DNA from: Paenibacillus ferrarius
GTDB taxonomy: Bacteria > Bacillota > Bacilli > Paenibacillales > NBRC-103111
DNA: 64,000 nucleotides
Direction: 5' to 3'
Assembly: GCF_002027705.1 (NCBI RefSeq)
Contig: NZ_MBTG01000013.1
Coordinates: 62,001-126,000 of the forward strand
Below are positions 49,926 to 59,141 of the stretch, piece by piece (positions within the stretch are counted from its first letter, which is position 1; each line of letters begins with the position of its first letter). A model generated the notes under the pieces. That model saw nothing but the letters and a program-made list of their open reading frames with translations. It made no database searches and was not told where the DNA came from. Both the position numbers and the translations under genes were made by a program.

Positions 49926-51038
49926 TCATTTGCCAAGCTTCTTCGTTTTTTTTCGATAATAAGCCAAAGCCAATAAGATCAAAGGAATAACCAGCCCGAA
50001 GGTGCCTGAATAGAAAACCCAAATTTTCGAGGCGAACTGAATAAAGTACGCAACATCCGGATAAGAAACAATAGAAAGTACGATTAAAATCATCCCCAAA
50101 GGCAAATAAAGCTGTTTGACCTCCTTCAGCCTAAAAATCTCGCCAAATGTCATTGTAGCGGCATAGAAGCAGATCGTTAATTTAAAGTAGATCGTAATGA
50201 ACCAAATCCCTGCCATAATAACTTCCAGACGTTCCAGAAAGGAACCGATGCTAATTTTTTTAGCCAAACTATAGCTTGGGTACATTTGCACGGCCGTCAG
50301 TTTATCACCCAACACAAGAATGGAAAAAAGGGAAATAAGAACCAGCAAACTTCCTCCGATCGAGACGCCAATGAGAAATGACTTGCCTAGCTTTTTCGTT
50401 TTTTTCACAAAAGGTATGATCATTAAGAAGACAACAAGCTCCAAATATGGCGTACCGATTAGCGGGACGGATGCCCGAATAATAGGCTTCACCCCATAGC
50501 CAAACACGGGCAGCAAAAATTTGGGGTCAAATTGGAACGGCAGAAATATGAACATAAGAAAGAAAAACAGCAGGACCCAAGGCAGAAAAATTTCTGATGT
50601 TCGCGTAAACGTCTCCAAACCATTTCGGATACCGAGTATAACAATCGTTAAGAAAAAGATATGCGTGAATTGTAAAGGCGTATCCACCAATACCTGTGTT
50701 GTGATGAAATCCCCCAAATTTCGCAAGACAAGCGCAGCCAGAATAAAGAAAAAGCAAAAATACAGAAAAGAGACTCCTTTTCCCAGCCATTTCCCCATCA
50801 ACTCTTCACAATACGCAACAAGGGTTTTGCCTGCGAACCGACTTCCCAATGCGTAGAAAAGGACGACCAGCAGTAATCCTACTAGCAAACCCAAAAGCGC
50901 TGCAATCCAAGCATCTGTTTTGGCCTCATAGGCGAGTCCCGAAGGTGCAATAAGAATGGAGCTGCCAACGGTAAAAAGAATCGTGAGGATCGTGAACTGA
51001 TGAACGCCAATTCTGCCTTTCTCGATCATTGGATACAC
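49926..51038 (-). CDS. Spore germination protein, GerAB/GerKB-type permease
   Basis: A 370-residue membrane protein of the endospore germinant receptor B subunit (APC-like) with about ten helices: FTILTILFTVGSSILIAPSGLAYEAKTDAWIAALLGLLVGLLLVVLF, YLELVVFLMIIPFVKK and SIVSYPDVAYFIQFA. It binds nutrient germinants in the inner spore membrane. It is the last gene of the operon (order A-C-D-B, like gerK), two bases after the small D-subunit stop. The C-terminal tail is basic (YYRKKTKKLGK). Confidence 0.92.
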   Translation of the reverse strand: MYPMIEKGRIGVHQFTILTILFTVGSSILIAPSGLAYEAKTDAWIAALLGLLVGLLLVVLFYALGSRFAGKTLVAYCEELMGKWLGKGVSFLYFCFFFILAALVLRNLGDFITTQVLVDTPLQFTHIFFLTIVILGIRNGLETFTRTSEIFLPWVLLFFFLMFIFLPFQFDPKFLLPVFGYGVKPIIRASVPLIGTPYLELVVFLMIIPFVKKTKKLGKSFLIGVSIGGSLLVLISLFSILVLGDKLTAVQMYPSYSLAKKISIGSFLERLEVIMAGIWFITIYFKLTICFYAATMTFGEIFRLKEVKQLYLPLGMILIVLSIVSYPDVAYFIQFASKIWVFYSGTFGLVIPLILLALAYYRKKTKKLGK

Positions 51039-51040
51039 CT

Positions 51041-51274
51041 CTACTTTAAGATACCGAAAACAAAATCACTAATTGGCTTATAAATAAACGTAAGCCAATC
51101 CATTGGATTAGGAAAAGGCATGCGTAATTCTAACAAAATACTTAGTAGGGTTCCTATGAGAAGGACCGTAAAGAAGATCCAAATCTCCATAGTTAGCTTT
51201 TTACGAAATAAAGCGGGACTTTCAATCAAAGCAATTATGGAACCGATTAATATCGTCGTAATGGACGTTAACAC
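51041..51274 (-). CDS. Small two-helix germination protein (GerD-subunit-like)
   Basis: A 77-residue membrane protein: GTG at 51274, with GAGGAG ten bases upstream inside the end of the GerAC gene. Two hydrophobic helices (TSITTILIGSIIALIESP and IWIFFTVLLIGTLLSILLELR) and a short tail. Several Bacillus and Paenibacillus germination operons encode such roughly 75-residue, two-helix D subunits that tune receptor response (recalled literature on B. megaterium/subtilis D proteins). A longer frame to 51301 would overlap GerAC by 20 bases and has no site. Located between GerAC and GerAB. Confidence 0.75.
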   Translation of the reverse strand: MLTSITTILIGSIIALIESPALFRKKLTMEIWIFFTVLLIGTLLSILLELRMPFPNPMDWLTFIYKPISDFVFGILK

Positions 51275-51281
51275 AATAAAT

Positions 51282-52478
51282 TCACTCCTCAGGCCGCTCA
51301 ATCAGGGAGTTATTGATTGTTCCTAAGCGGCGAATCTGTATGTTAACATCAATGTTCACTTTTAACTTTGCAAACTCATTTTCCCAATCTGACTTTAGTC
51401 GAGTCCATGTTTTAGGGGCTTCATCTTCAATCGCTTCGCCAAATCCGAAAATGTCGGCCTTATTCTCTTTTGCTTTTTGGATGACAGCATACATGACCTT
51501 GGTCAAATTTGCTTTGGCAATCCCCTCTAATTCCGAAATCGTTTGTGGATCAAGTAAATTAATATGACATTGAACCTCACTCACATTTTCTTCCACAAAG
51601 ACATGAATATTAATTTCCGGCTTGCCATTAACAATTTTCCCTTTCATTTTTGTTTTTTCTCTTATAATTTCAAGCGTTAATGTTCCGCCTTCAGGACAAG
51701 TTAGATGCCCCATTGTGCTTTTCACATTTCCCATAATGTAGTTATAGCCCTTGCTTTCGTCCTCATTCAGCCAATCAACCAATTTATCTTGTTTGAAGAG
51801 AGCTAAACCGGAATACTCTAATATGGATGAAGGTGAGGTTTCATTTAAATTGGTTCTGGACTCCCCTTTTTTACTGTATCCTTTGATCACAAGTCCCGTA
51901 AGCACTGCTTCTCTTGTTGGATCTCCCAAATTCGTTAAAAATCGATCCAATTGAACACTGACCGTAGGTGACCAAGATTTTTCAGATGTTTCCAAAGTCT
52001 TAAACATTTTATTTGCCGGAATTCGTTCAATTGGCGTCAAAACTTTCAGTACTTTACTGGCCGTAGTGCCTTTGGCGACAATGATATAGAAATCCGATCG
52101 GACTTCGTGATCTCTGGATACACCATCCATCACTTTATTGATGCCTTGACGCGCTAAATCTTCGCCAATGACTAGAATTCGCAAATGAGAAGCAAAAATT
52201 TTCCGGGGAGCCATGGTAGTCAGCTTGCGAACAGCCTCTAACGTCGAAACCCCAGTAGCTGAAAGGGTCGTTATTGGCGTGCTGTAGCCACTTCCCTTTT
52301 TGGCAGCTACCTCGCTCGGATTCACAATTTGCGCTGTCACCAAATATTGCTTGCCGCTCGTATCAAACCCAATACCTACCGTAATAGCCAAATCATTCAA
52401 CTCATGTCGATCCCAGCAGCCGGAAAGTACAAAACCAAGTAAGATGAGTATGCAACTCATACACCCCAATCTCTTCAT
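51282..52478 (-). CDS. Spore germination lipoprotein, GerAC/GerKC type
   Basis: A 398-residue Ger(x)C family lipoprotein. The signal ends in the lipobox LSGCWDRHELNDLA, followed by ITVGIGFDTSGKQYLVTAQIVNPSEV, ASHLRILVIGEDLARQGINKVMDGVSRDHEVRSD and the C-terminal YAVIQKAKENKADIFGFGEAIEDEAPKTW, all typical. It is the outer C subunit of the germinant receptor. Follows GerAA with an 18-base gap; the D-subunit site lies in its last codons. Confidence 0.93.
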   Translation of the reverse strand: MKRLGCMSCILILLGFVLSGCWDRHELNDLAITVGIGFDTSGKQYLVTAQIVNPSEVAAKKGSGYSTPITTLSATGVSTLEAVRKLTTMAPRKIFASHLRILVIGEDLARQGINKVMDGVSRDHEVRSDFYIIVAKGTTASKVLKVLTPIERIPANKMFKTLETSEKSWSPTVSVQLDRFLTNLGDPTREAVLTGLVIKGYSKKGESRTNLNETSPSSILEYSGLALFKQDKLVDWLNEDESKGYNYIMGNVKSTMGHLTCPEGGTLTLEIIREKTKMKGKIVNGKPEINIHVFVEENVSEVQCHINLLDPQTISELEGIAKANLTKVMYAVIQKAKENKADIFGFGEAIEDEAPKTWTRLKSDWENEFAKLKVNIDVNIQIRRLGTINNSLIERPEE

Positions 52479-52496
52479 ATGGCTATGCCCTCCTTT

Positions 52497-54095
52497 TTAC
52501 TTGCTCTTCGGCTTTGAGAGTGGAGCATTGTTCTCACGAATTTGATTCTTAGGACTGATGAAACGCGGTCTGGAGAAAAGTCCCCACTGGGGAAGTCTTA
52601 GTATCGTATCTTTCTGATCCGCTAGCACAAAGGGAGCCATTGGCGACATATAAGGCACACCAAATGACCGTAAGTTGCACAAATGCTGAACCATTCCGAT
52701 TAAGCCAACTGTGATTCCGAATAAGCCAAAGGTTGCTGCAAAGATCATCAGAATGAATCGCAAAATACGAATTGGAATCCCCATGCTGAACGAAGGAATA
52801 ACAAAATTCGATATTGCAGTAATCGCAACAACAATAACCATTGCCGGTGATACTAATCCCGCATCCACCGCTCCTTGACCGATAACCAGAGCGCCAACGA
52901 TTGAGACAGCTTGACCTACTGTTTTGGGAAGACGAACACCAGCTTCACGCAGGATTTCGAAGGTCACTTCCATCAAGAGGGCCTCAACAAAGGCAGGGAA
53001 TGGGATTCCCTCTCGCTGTGCCGCCAAGTTAAAAAGCAAAGAGCTCGGCACCAGTTCTTGATGAAACGTAGTTACCGCGATATAGAATGAAGGGGCCATC
53101 AATGAGATAAAAAAACAAATATAGCGCAAAATGCGAATCAGCGTGGCAAATTCGGCCCGTTGATAGTAATCTTCCGAAGATTGAAAAAACTGAATAAACA
53201 AGGCAGGCGCCTCCAGAACGAAAGGAGTCCCATCAACAAATATGGCTACTCGACCTTCCAAGAGTCCTGCAGCAATGACATCGGGTCTTTCCGTATTATA
53301 AAGGGTAGGAAATGGCGTGAAAGTTTCATCCTGAATAAGTTCCTCGATATTTCCGCTTTCCAATATCCCGTCAATATCAATGCGATGAAGTCTGAGTCTT
53401 ACTTCTTCCACAATTTTGTCGTTCGCTATGCCATGAATGTGCATCATCGAAACGCTCGTTTGTGTGACTCGGCCGATACTGATTGATTCCAGCCACAAAT
53501 TGGGACTTTTAATACGTTTGCGAATGAGCGATATGTTGGTGCCAATGGATTCTGTGAAGCCATCGCGTGGTCCTCTTACAACAGCTTGGGTGGTAGGCTC
53601 CTCCACAGAACGTTGATCTCCACCACCAGTGTTTACCGACAACGCAAGGGGATACCCGCTCATGAAAATAATCGTGTCACCGCTTAACATGCTTTGGCAA
53701 ATGTCATCAAACGTCTCCAGTGTATTTACTTCTCCACTGGCTTGAAGAATGTTCTTCACTAAGTCGGGATATACATAGAAGCCTGTGTTCATTTCTTCAA
53801 TCAGTTGAGCTGATCGGGTATTCAGCGTAGACATCATTTCTTGAAAAAACGTTTTGTTCACCTGCTGTTCAAGAAAAACGTAGCCAAAGGTATGGTTGGT
53901 CTCTACATCTATGCACAATTCGCCAGAACTAATATCCGAGCTGTTCCCGAAGATCGTTCTAATTTCCGCAATATTCAATGCGATATCCTGAAATAGACTC
54001 ATTTGCAGCAGCGGCTGCTGGACATTTTCGGAAGTAACCGTTGGTATTCGCTCACGATTAAATATTTCATGCAGCGTTTTCTTCCAGGTTAGCAT
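52497..54095 (-). CDS. Spore germination protein, GerAA/GerKA type
   Basis: A receptor A subunit of 532 residues starting at the ATG at 54095 (GGTGGTGGCGAACAA upstream); the frame is open from another ATG at 54119 without a site. The large N-terminal soluble part contains DTIIFMSGYPLALSVNTGGGDQRSVEEPTTQAVVRGPRDGFTESI, then FVDGTPFVLEAPALFIQFFQSSEDYYQRAEFATLIRILRYI leads into five or six helices (PSFYIAVTTFHQELVPSSL, VSIVGALVIGQGAVDAGLVSPAMVIVVAITAISNFVIPSF). First gene of the operon. I found no convincing sigma-G promoter in the 100 bases upstream. Confidence 0.93.
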   Translation of the reverse strand: MLTWKKTLHEIFNRERIPTVTSENVQQPLLQMSLFQDIALNIAEIRTIFGNSSDISSGELCIDVETNHTFGYVFLEQQVNKTFFQEMMSTLNTRSAQLIEEMNTGFYVYPDLVKNILQASGEVNTLETFDDICQSMLSGDTIIFMSGYPLALSVNTGGGDQRSVEEPTTQAVVRGPRDGFTESIGTNISLIRKRIKSPNLWLESISIGRVTQTSVSMMHIHGIANDKIVEEVRLRLHRIDIDGILESGNIEELIQDETFTPFPTLYNTERPDVIAAGLLEGRVAIFVDGTPFVLEAPALFIQFFQSSEDYYQRAEFATLIRILRYICFFISLMAPSFYIAVTTFHQELVPSSLLFNLAAQREGIPFPAFVEALLMEVTFEILREAGVRLPKTVGQAVSIVGALVIGQGAVDAGLVSPAMVIVVAITAISNFVIPSFSMGIPIRILRFILMIFAATFGLFGITVGLIGMVQHLCNLRSFGVPYMSPMAPFVLADQKDTILRLPQWGLFSRPRFISPKNQIRENNAPLSKPKSK

Positions 54096-54204
54096 TTGTT
54101 CGCCACCACCAAACTTCATGGAATTACATATGTCTTAAGGGAAAGTTTTCCCAAACTGCGGAAAATTATGTATCTATTTTTTCCCCAGCTGCATCTTGTG
54201 AAAC

Positions 54205-54236
54205 CAAAAAGACTCCGCACCTTGTTGGCGGGAGTC
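54205..54236 (-). terminator. Terminator of the pyrD-sasB-DUF309 operon
   Basis: Minus-strand GACTCCCGC/GCGGAGTC stem (54228-54236 with 54211-54218, one bulge) followed by TTTTTGG, about 20 bases after the DUF309 stop. Confidence 0.75.
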
Positions 54237-54256
54237 CTATTGGTTTGCTTTTATGC

Positions 54257-54682
54257 TTAATCTTGCGCTTCTTCCTCATGTTGTGGCGGATCAAGCCTAA
54301 TCTCCACTAGAAGGTCCTCAAGCTCTATATCTAGGATCTGAATATCCAGATCATAAGGTGCAAAGGGTTCGTCTGCGATGCGCACAAGCTTCGATAAATA
54401 AAGCTCACTATCTTGAATTAATCTATTCAAATCAATTCCGAGTGAATCCCCAGGGTAAGGAGCAAGCTTATCTAAACCAGCACGAAAGAGCTTGATAGAA
54501 CCGCTCATGTTGCCATTCGCATGATGATAAAGGCCCACTGCAATCTGCAGTAGACCCTGATACAAAGGGTTTCGGCCTTCCTCCAGCCAAAGCTCCTCCA
54601 TCACTTCATGGCACTCGAAATAATCGCGCAGATCATTGAAATAATACAAGTACGCCACATACAAACGATCGTAGCTTGCCAT
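54257..54682 (-). CDS. DUF309 family protein
   Basis: A 141-residue helical protein with the DUF309 core RDYFECHEVMEELWLEEGRNPLYQGLLQIAVGLYHHANGN, then GSIKLFRAGLDKLAPYPGDSLGIDLNRLI. The His/Glu pattern (HEVMEELW) suggests a metal-binding or four-helix fold, but function is unknown. The ATG at 54682 is three bases after the sasB stop; the C-terminal tail is acidic. Last gene of the operon. Confidence 0.88.
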   Translation of the reverse strand: MASYDRLYVAYLYYFNDLRDYFECHEVMEELWLEEGRNPLYQGLLQIAVGLYHHANGNMSGSIKLFRAGLDKLAPYPGDSLGIDLNRLIQDSELYLSKLVRIADEPFAPYDLDIQILDIELEDLLVEIRLDPPQHEEEAQD

Positions 54683-54685
54683 AAC

Positions 54686-55480
54686 TTAGTTATGTTCCCC
54701 TTTGGCTCTGGAGATTGCTGCTTCAATATCGGATGACAAGTCGCTAAGCCCATCTTCCGTCTCCCAAATCTCATTAAATCTGAGCTGAAATTGCGCGGCT
54801 TCTCGAACACGGTGATAGAAATAAAGCTCCTGAATGTTGTTGAGGACCTTATTCACCAGATTCGAGTTGTCTTCGAACATTTTCTGTGATTCAACAATCT
54901 CGCCGCGAATGCTGGACATTTCTTGGTCTAATAAATAAGCTGCTTCCGCCGCTTTACTTAGACGCGCTCTAACGTCGGATGGCAGTTGTTCTTTATATTT
55001 ATAATTCAACGAATGCTCAATCGTAGCCCAGAAGTTCATGGCAAGCGTCCGAATTTGCACCTCGGCTAGAATTCGCTTCATCCCTAAAGCGGTTTGTACT
55101 GGATATTCGATAATAATATGAAAACTACGATAGCCGCTCGGCTTCTTGTTGGTCACATAATCTTTCTCATAGACGACATTCATGTCCTGTCTACTGCGAA
55201 TCAGTACGGCAAGCCGCTCGATGTCTTCTACGAACTGACACATAATCCGGATGCCGGCAATGTCTTCAATTCCTGACTCCAACTGATCCATTGGCACGTT
55301 TAAACGCTGTGCTTTCTCCAGCACGCTAGATATTTTTTTGACACGTCCTGTTACAAATTCAATCGGAGCGTATTCTTCCCTGCTTTTAAGTTCGCCACGC
55401 AATGTTTTGAACTTTACTTTCAATTCTTCTACTGCTTGTTCATAGGGCAGGAGAAATTTTTTCCAGTCTCGTCCATCCAT
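54686..55480 (-). CDS. sasB: Small alarmone synthetase, RelQ/YjbM-type (p)ppGpp synthetase
   Basis: A 264-residue RelA/SpoT synthetase-domain protein without hydrolase or TGS domains. It reads like Bacillus YjbM (SasB): DWKKFLLPYEQAVEELKVKFKTLRGELK, PIEFVTGRVKKISSVLEKAQ, IAGIRIMCQFVEDI, the ATP site KPSGYRSFHIIIEYP and RILAEVQIRTLAMNFWATIEHSLNYKYKEQLP. It makes pppGpp/ppGpp (or pGpp) from GTP/GDP and ATP. Compared with about 211 residues for YjbM it has a roughly 50-residue C-terminal extension. Start ATG at 55480, with GGAGGATACAAGG upstream; an upstream ATG at 55495 has no site. Between pyrD and the DUF309 gene. Confidence 0.9.
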   Translation of the reverse strand: MDGRDWKKFLLPYEQAVEELKVKFKTLRGELKSREEYAPIEFVTGRVKKISSVLEKAQRLNVPMDQLESGIEDIAGIRIMCQFVEDIERLAVLIRSRQDMNVVYEKDYVTNKKPSGYRSFHIIIEYPVQTALGMKRILAEVQIRTLAMNFWATIEHSLNYKYKEQLPSDVRARLSKAAEAAYLLDQEMSSIRGEIVESQKMFEDNSNLVNKVLNNIQELYFYHRVREAAQFQLRFNEIWETEDGLSDLSSDIEAAISRAKGEHN

Positions 55481-55506
55481 CCTTGTATCCTCCATTTCGA
55501 ATGAAG

Positions 55507-56604
55507 TCAGTTCTGATCTGCACCGATTGCCTGGGAAATATGTGTGTACCCGTCCCTCTGCAGCAGCTCTTGCAGACCTTTATTGAGTCTGTTCAGTAGG
55601 CCGGGACCTTCATAGATAAATCCGGTATAAACTTCAACTAAACTAGCGCCGGCTTTTATTTTGTCATAAGCATCTTGTGCAGTGAAAATTCCACCCGCTC
55701 CAATAATCGGAAGTTTACCTTCCGTCAATTGATAGACGCGTTTAATGACTTCCGTTGAACGTTCAGTGAGAGGTCTCCCACTTAAGCCGCCTGCTTGACC
55801 GCGGTTTGTGTGCACAAGCCCGTCTCTGCTAAGTGTTGTATTGGTCGCAATAATGCCCGAAATACCGCTGTCTTTAATTGCATGCACGGTTAATTCCAGC
55901 TCTGCATCCGTGAGATCGGGAGCAATTTTAACCAAAACAGGTTTACCTGTGCCACCGCTCTTTTGCTGTTGAAGCTGCATCTCGGCTGTAACCGCATCAA
56001 GCAATCGCTTCAAATCATTCCCATGCTGTAAATTACGCAAATCCGGTGTATTTGGTGAGCTGATATTCACTACAAAGAAATCTCCATATGTATATAACTC
56101 CCGAATGCATGCCCGATAGTCTTCTTCTGCTTGTTCATTCGGCGTTATTTTATTCTTGCCTATATTAATGGCTACCGGAATATCTCGTTTTCCTGTCTTC
56201 TGCAGGTTCCGTGCCATCTCATCTGTACCAACATTATTAAAACCCATACGGTTGATTAACGCCTTATCTTCCGGAAGACGAAATAGCCGCGGCAGCTCAT
56301 TGCCCGGTTGTGGCTTTGGTGTAATTGTTCCTACTTCCATGAAACCAAAACCAAGTTGTGAAAATCCTTTGATTGCCTTCGCATTTTTGTCTAATCCAGC
56401 GGCTAGCCCGATCGGATTGGCGAACTGCAAGCCCCATAATTGCTGGGCCATCTTGGATGAAGGCGCTACGCCATACATAGATTTGAGCAATTGTTTTCCC
56501 CCAGGAAAACGACTTACGGCACTAAGGCCGTCAATGGTTAAATGATGTGCTTTTTCCGGATCCATTCGGAACAAAAGCGGTTTTCCTAACTTCTCATACA
56601 GCAT
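55507..56604 (-). CDS. pyrD: Dihydroorotate dehydrogenase (quinone), class 2
   Basis: A 365-residue FMN enzyme oxidising dihydroorotate to orotate with quinone, for pyrimidine synthesis. The class-2 N-terminal membrane-association helix (LYEKLGKPLLFRMDPEKAHHLTIDGL) is present, followed by FANPIGLAAGLDKNAKAI, GFGFMEVGTITPKPQPGN, the catalytic-Ser loop NISSPNTPDLRNLQ and GGIFTAQDAYDKIKAGASLVEVYTGF. Many Firmicutes use class 1B PyrD with PyrK instead. First gene of the operon with sasB and DUF309, 26 bases before sasB. Confidence 0.93.
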   Translation of the reverse strand: MLYEKLGKPLLFRMDPEKAHHLTIDGLSAVSRFPGGKQLLKSMYGVAPSSKMAQQLWGLQFANPIGLAAGLDKNAKAIKGFSQLGFGFMEVGTITPKPQPGNELPRLFRLPEDKALINRMGFNNVGTDEMARNLQKTGKRDIPVAINIGKNKITPNEQAEEDYRACIRELYTYGDFFVVNISSPNTPDLRNLQHGNDLKRLLDAVTAEMQLQQQKSGGTGKPVLVKIAPDLTDAELELTVHAIKDSGISGIIATNTTLSRDGLVHTNRGQAGGLSGRPLTERSTEVIKRVYQLTEGKLPIIGAGGIFTAQDAYDKIKAGASLVEVYTGFIYEGPGLLNRLNKGLQELLQRDGYTHISQAIGADQN

Positions 56605-56702
56605 GTCCTATGCACTCCGTTCTGTAATGACTCTATCAGACAGTTTAGCTGACAATGTGCAAATATGCAATCCACTGTAAAGCCAAAACCCTTTTTTCAA
56701 AC

Positions 56703-56737
56703 AAAAAATCCCCGCTCCATTAAGGTTGCAAGGGAAT
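56703..56737 (-). terminator. Terminator of the PTS-antiterminator operon
   Basis: Minus-strand hairpin ATTCCC...GGGGAT with an inner GC/CC stem, followed by TTTTTTG, about 20 bases past the antiterminator stop. Confidence 0.65.
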
Positions 56738-56757
56738 CTATTCAGGCTATACCGCCA

Positions 56758-57591
56758 TTATACTTCTGTACGTTGAAGCAGTCTCTCAAGATGCATCGTC
56801 AAGTAGCCGGTTTCGTCATCAGGCACTTCCAGCTGCAGGGAATCGCTAAGCATCAGAGATAGTACTTTGGCTTTGACATACGTGTCCCCGTACTCTTCTT
56901 TTATTTTACCCAGCAAAGAATTTTGCAGCGTCTTTTTTTGCTTAACCCGCTCAATGACACCTTTCAAATGACTTATGAACCGCAAGGTTGAGAATGAATC
57001 ATCGAAATTAAAGCCTAATTCTTTGGCAGATTCAATGGTCTGTGACACCACTCTGACGACGGCTAAGGAATCCGCTGCTTGCTCTTTTTTGCGGGCACTG
57101 TTGAAGTGCATCGTCAGGAACGCAATTTCATCCTCAGGCAATTTAACATCCAGATGTTCATTTAGAAAATCAACTGCTTTTTTGGCGACCTTGTATTCTT
57201 CCGGATACATATAGCCGATTTCGTACGCAAAAGGATTCGTAATGAAAATCCCGCGTTTTTGGCGCTCCACAGCAAAATTGATATGATCAACTAAGGAAGC
57301 ATGAATCGTTTCCGAGAAGTCACCTTCCAGCATGCTTTGGGCATAGGCGATGACTTCCTCCGTGATCCCAATAATCTTCACATCAACCGCATTTAGGATT
57401 TGCTCATAGTTCCTAAGCACTTCTGACGTATGCAGCAGAAACTCTTGTGTGATTTCGGCTTCATTAATAAGCATGCCCGGTGTTTTCTTGAATCCGATCC
57501 CTTTGCCGAAAGCAATCGAATTTTTCCCGGATGTCAAATGCGCCATCACGACATTATGCGATAGAACATGAATGATTGTTCTTTCAATCAT
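56758..57591 (-). CDS. glcT: BglG/GlcT-family transcription antiterminator
   Basis: A 277-residue PTS-regulated antiterminator: N-terminal RNA-binding CAT domain (about 1-55, HVLSHNVVMAHLTSGKNSIAFGKGIGFKKTPG), PRD1 (about 70-170, with HINFAVERQKRG and FLTMHFNSARK) and PRD2 (about 180-275, with ISHLKGVIERVKQ and LTMHLERLLQ). It binds RAT RNA hairpins to stop leader terminators, and is controlled by PTS phosphorylation of PRD histidines. GGAGGTG precedes the ATG. It is 17 bases downstream of the EIICB gene. No clear RAT was found before that gene, but a RAT-like hairpin precedes the ABC operon at 62614-62641; the exact substrate is inferred from the neighbour. Confidence 0.85.
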   Translation of the reverse strand: MIERTIIHVLSHNVVMAHLTSGKNSIAFGKGIGFKKTPGMLINEAEITQEFLLHTSEVLRNYEQILNAVDVKIIGITEEVIAYAQSMLEGDFSETIHASLVDHINFAVERQKRGIFITNPFAYEIGYMYPEEYKVAKKAVDFLNEHLDVKLPEDEIAFLTMHFNSARKKEQAADSLAVVRVVSQTIESAKELGFNFDDSFSTLRFISHLKGVIERVKQKKTLQNSLLGKIKEEYGDTYVKAKVLSLMLSDSLQLEVPDDETGYLTMHLERLLQRTEV

Positions 57592-57608
57592 AAGACACCT
57601 CCGCGTTC

Positions 57609-59066
57609 TTAGGCTTGTCCTGATTTGTCTTTTTGTAAGCTGAGCATCGGTTTAATACTTTCACGAATTTGTTCGGATTCCGTACCAAATACAACATGCA
57701 CATTGCCGTTGCCAAGCCTGATGACGCCAATGGCGCCTAGCTCTTTGAGCTCGCTGTCCAGAACTAGCTGATCTTCTTTCACAAGCAGCCGCAGCCGAGT
57801 TATGCAAGCATCTATGGAGAGTATGTTCGCCGCTCCGCCAATATGCCTTAAAATGCTGGATGGACGATCCTCCTTCACTTTCACCTTGCTTGCCTCTGCC
57901 TCCTCTGTTTCTATGGCAGCCGTCTCCTCTTTGCTGGAGGCTTTGAGCGGGAAGAAATGCAAATAAATCCGAAAGGTCACATAGTAGAGAATGAAGTAGC
58001 CTACGCCAACAAGAAGAATCCAGTAAGGTTTCGTAGATACATGCCAATTCAGAACAAAATCGATAAAGCCTGCCGAGAAACCAAAGCCCATTTTGACTTG
58101 AAGCATATTCATTAGAAGCATAGAAAAGCCATTCAAAACGGCATGTATCACGTACAATCCCGGTGCTACGAACATAAAAGCAAATTCAATGGGTTCCGTT
58201 ATGCCTGTTAAGAAGCTCGTCAATCCAGCACTGAGCATGACCGGAACGATCAATTGTCGATTAGCGGAAGAGGTGCTTCGTATAATAGCAAAAGCAGCAG
58301 CTGGAAGACCGAACATAATGACGGGATAAAATCCGGTCATGAACATCCCGGCATCTGGATCTCCTGCGAAAAAACGCGAGATATCGCCGTGCACGATTTT
58401 CCCAGTCGCTGTCGTATAGTCCCCGATCTGAAACCAGGCAATGTTATTAATAATATGATGCAGACCTGTTGGAATCAGCAGTCGATTTATTACCCCGTAG
58501 ATGAACACACCTATATTTCCGTTATCCACAATCCATAAACCGATGATACTGATGCCCTTCTGCACCGGAGGCCAGATATAGCCCATTAATACGCCTAGAA
58601 AAACCATAGCCAGCGATGTCAATAAAGGTACAAATCGCTTGCCCCCGAAAAATCCGAGCGCCTTCGGCAGCTTAATATGCTGGAATCTGTTAAAAAACAC
58701 AGCGGATATTCCACCAACAAGCATTCCGCCCAGTACGCCCATGTCCAGCCGATCGGCAGATTCTGTTCCCGTTTGGGAAAGCTGCAGGACATTGTTAAAC
58801 ACCAAATAACCAACCGTTGCAGCTAATGCTGCAATTCCGTCTCCTGATGTCAGTCCGATGGCAATGCCAATCGCGAAGATTAAAGGCAGATTATCGAAGA
58901 TAGCGCTTCCGCCTGACTCAAAGATGTGAGCCATATGCATCAGGAAGGGATCTTCAAAAGTCATTTTACCGATACGCAATAAAATAGATGCCGCCGGCAG
59001 CACCGCAATCGGGATCATTAACGAACGCCCAATTTTTTGTAATGTATACATTAGTCTCATGTTCAT
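57609..59066 (-). CDS. PTS EIICB component, glucose/N-acetylglucosamine type
   Basis: A 485-residue membrane transporter of the glucose superfamily. The EIIC part (about 1-375, eight to ten helices) holds the substrate-site signature SFLTGITEPIEFAFMF and GLHHIINNIAWFQIG; after a charged Glu/Lys-rich linker, the EIIB part (about 410-480) has the phosphorylated Cys in ILSIDACITRLRLLV. There is no EIIA domain, which must come from elsewhere, as in NagP-type IICB. AAAGGTG precedes the ATG. A weak sigma-A-like promoter is at about 59128-59156. Substrate could be glucose, N-acetylglucosamine or glucosamine. Confidence 0.9.
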   Translation of the reverse strand: MNMRLMYTLQKIGRSLMIPIAVLPAASILLRIGKMTFEDPFLMHMAHIFESGGSAIFDNLPLIFAIGIAIGLTSGDGIAALAATVGYLVFNNVLQLSQTGTESADRLDMGVLGGMLVGGISAVFFNRFQHIKLPKALGFFGGKRFVPLLTSLAMVFLGVLMGYIWPPVQKGISIIGLWIVDNGNIGVFIYGVINRLLIPTGLHHIINNIAWFQIGDYTTATGKIVHGDISRFFAGDPDAGMFMTGFYPVIMFGLPAAAFAIIRSTSSANRQLIVPVMLSAGLTSFLTGITEPIEFAFMFVAPGLYVIHAVLNGFSMLLMNMLQVKMGFGFSAGFIDFVLNWHVSTKPYWILLVGVGYFILYYVTFRIYLHFFPLKASSKEETAAIETEEAEASKVKVKEDRPSSILRHIGGAANILSIDACITRLRLLVKEDQLVLDSELKELGAIGVIRLGNGNVHVVFGTESEQIRESIKPMLSLQKDKSGQA

Positions 59067-59141
59067 GTTCGTTCACCTTTAAGCCCACAAGTTTGGCCGT
59101 TTCTTGTTTGCTCTTGCCTATATCCCAATTATAGTAGAAAG

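Noticed and set aside
54120-54204. Sigma-G promoter of the germination operon
   Set aside because: No acceptable -35/-10 pair at proper spacing was found by eye.
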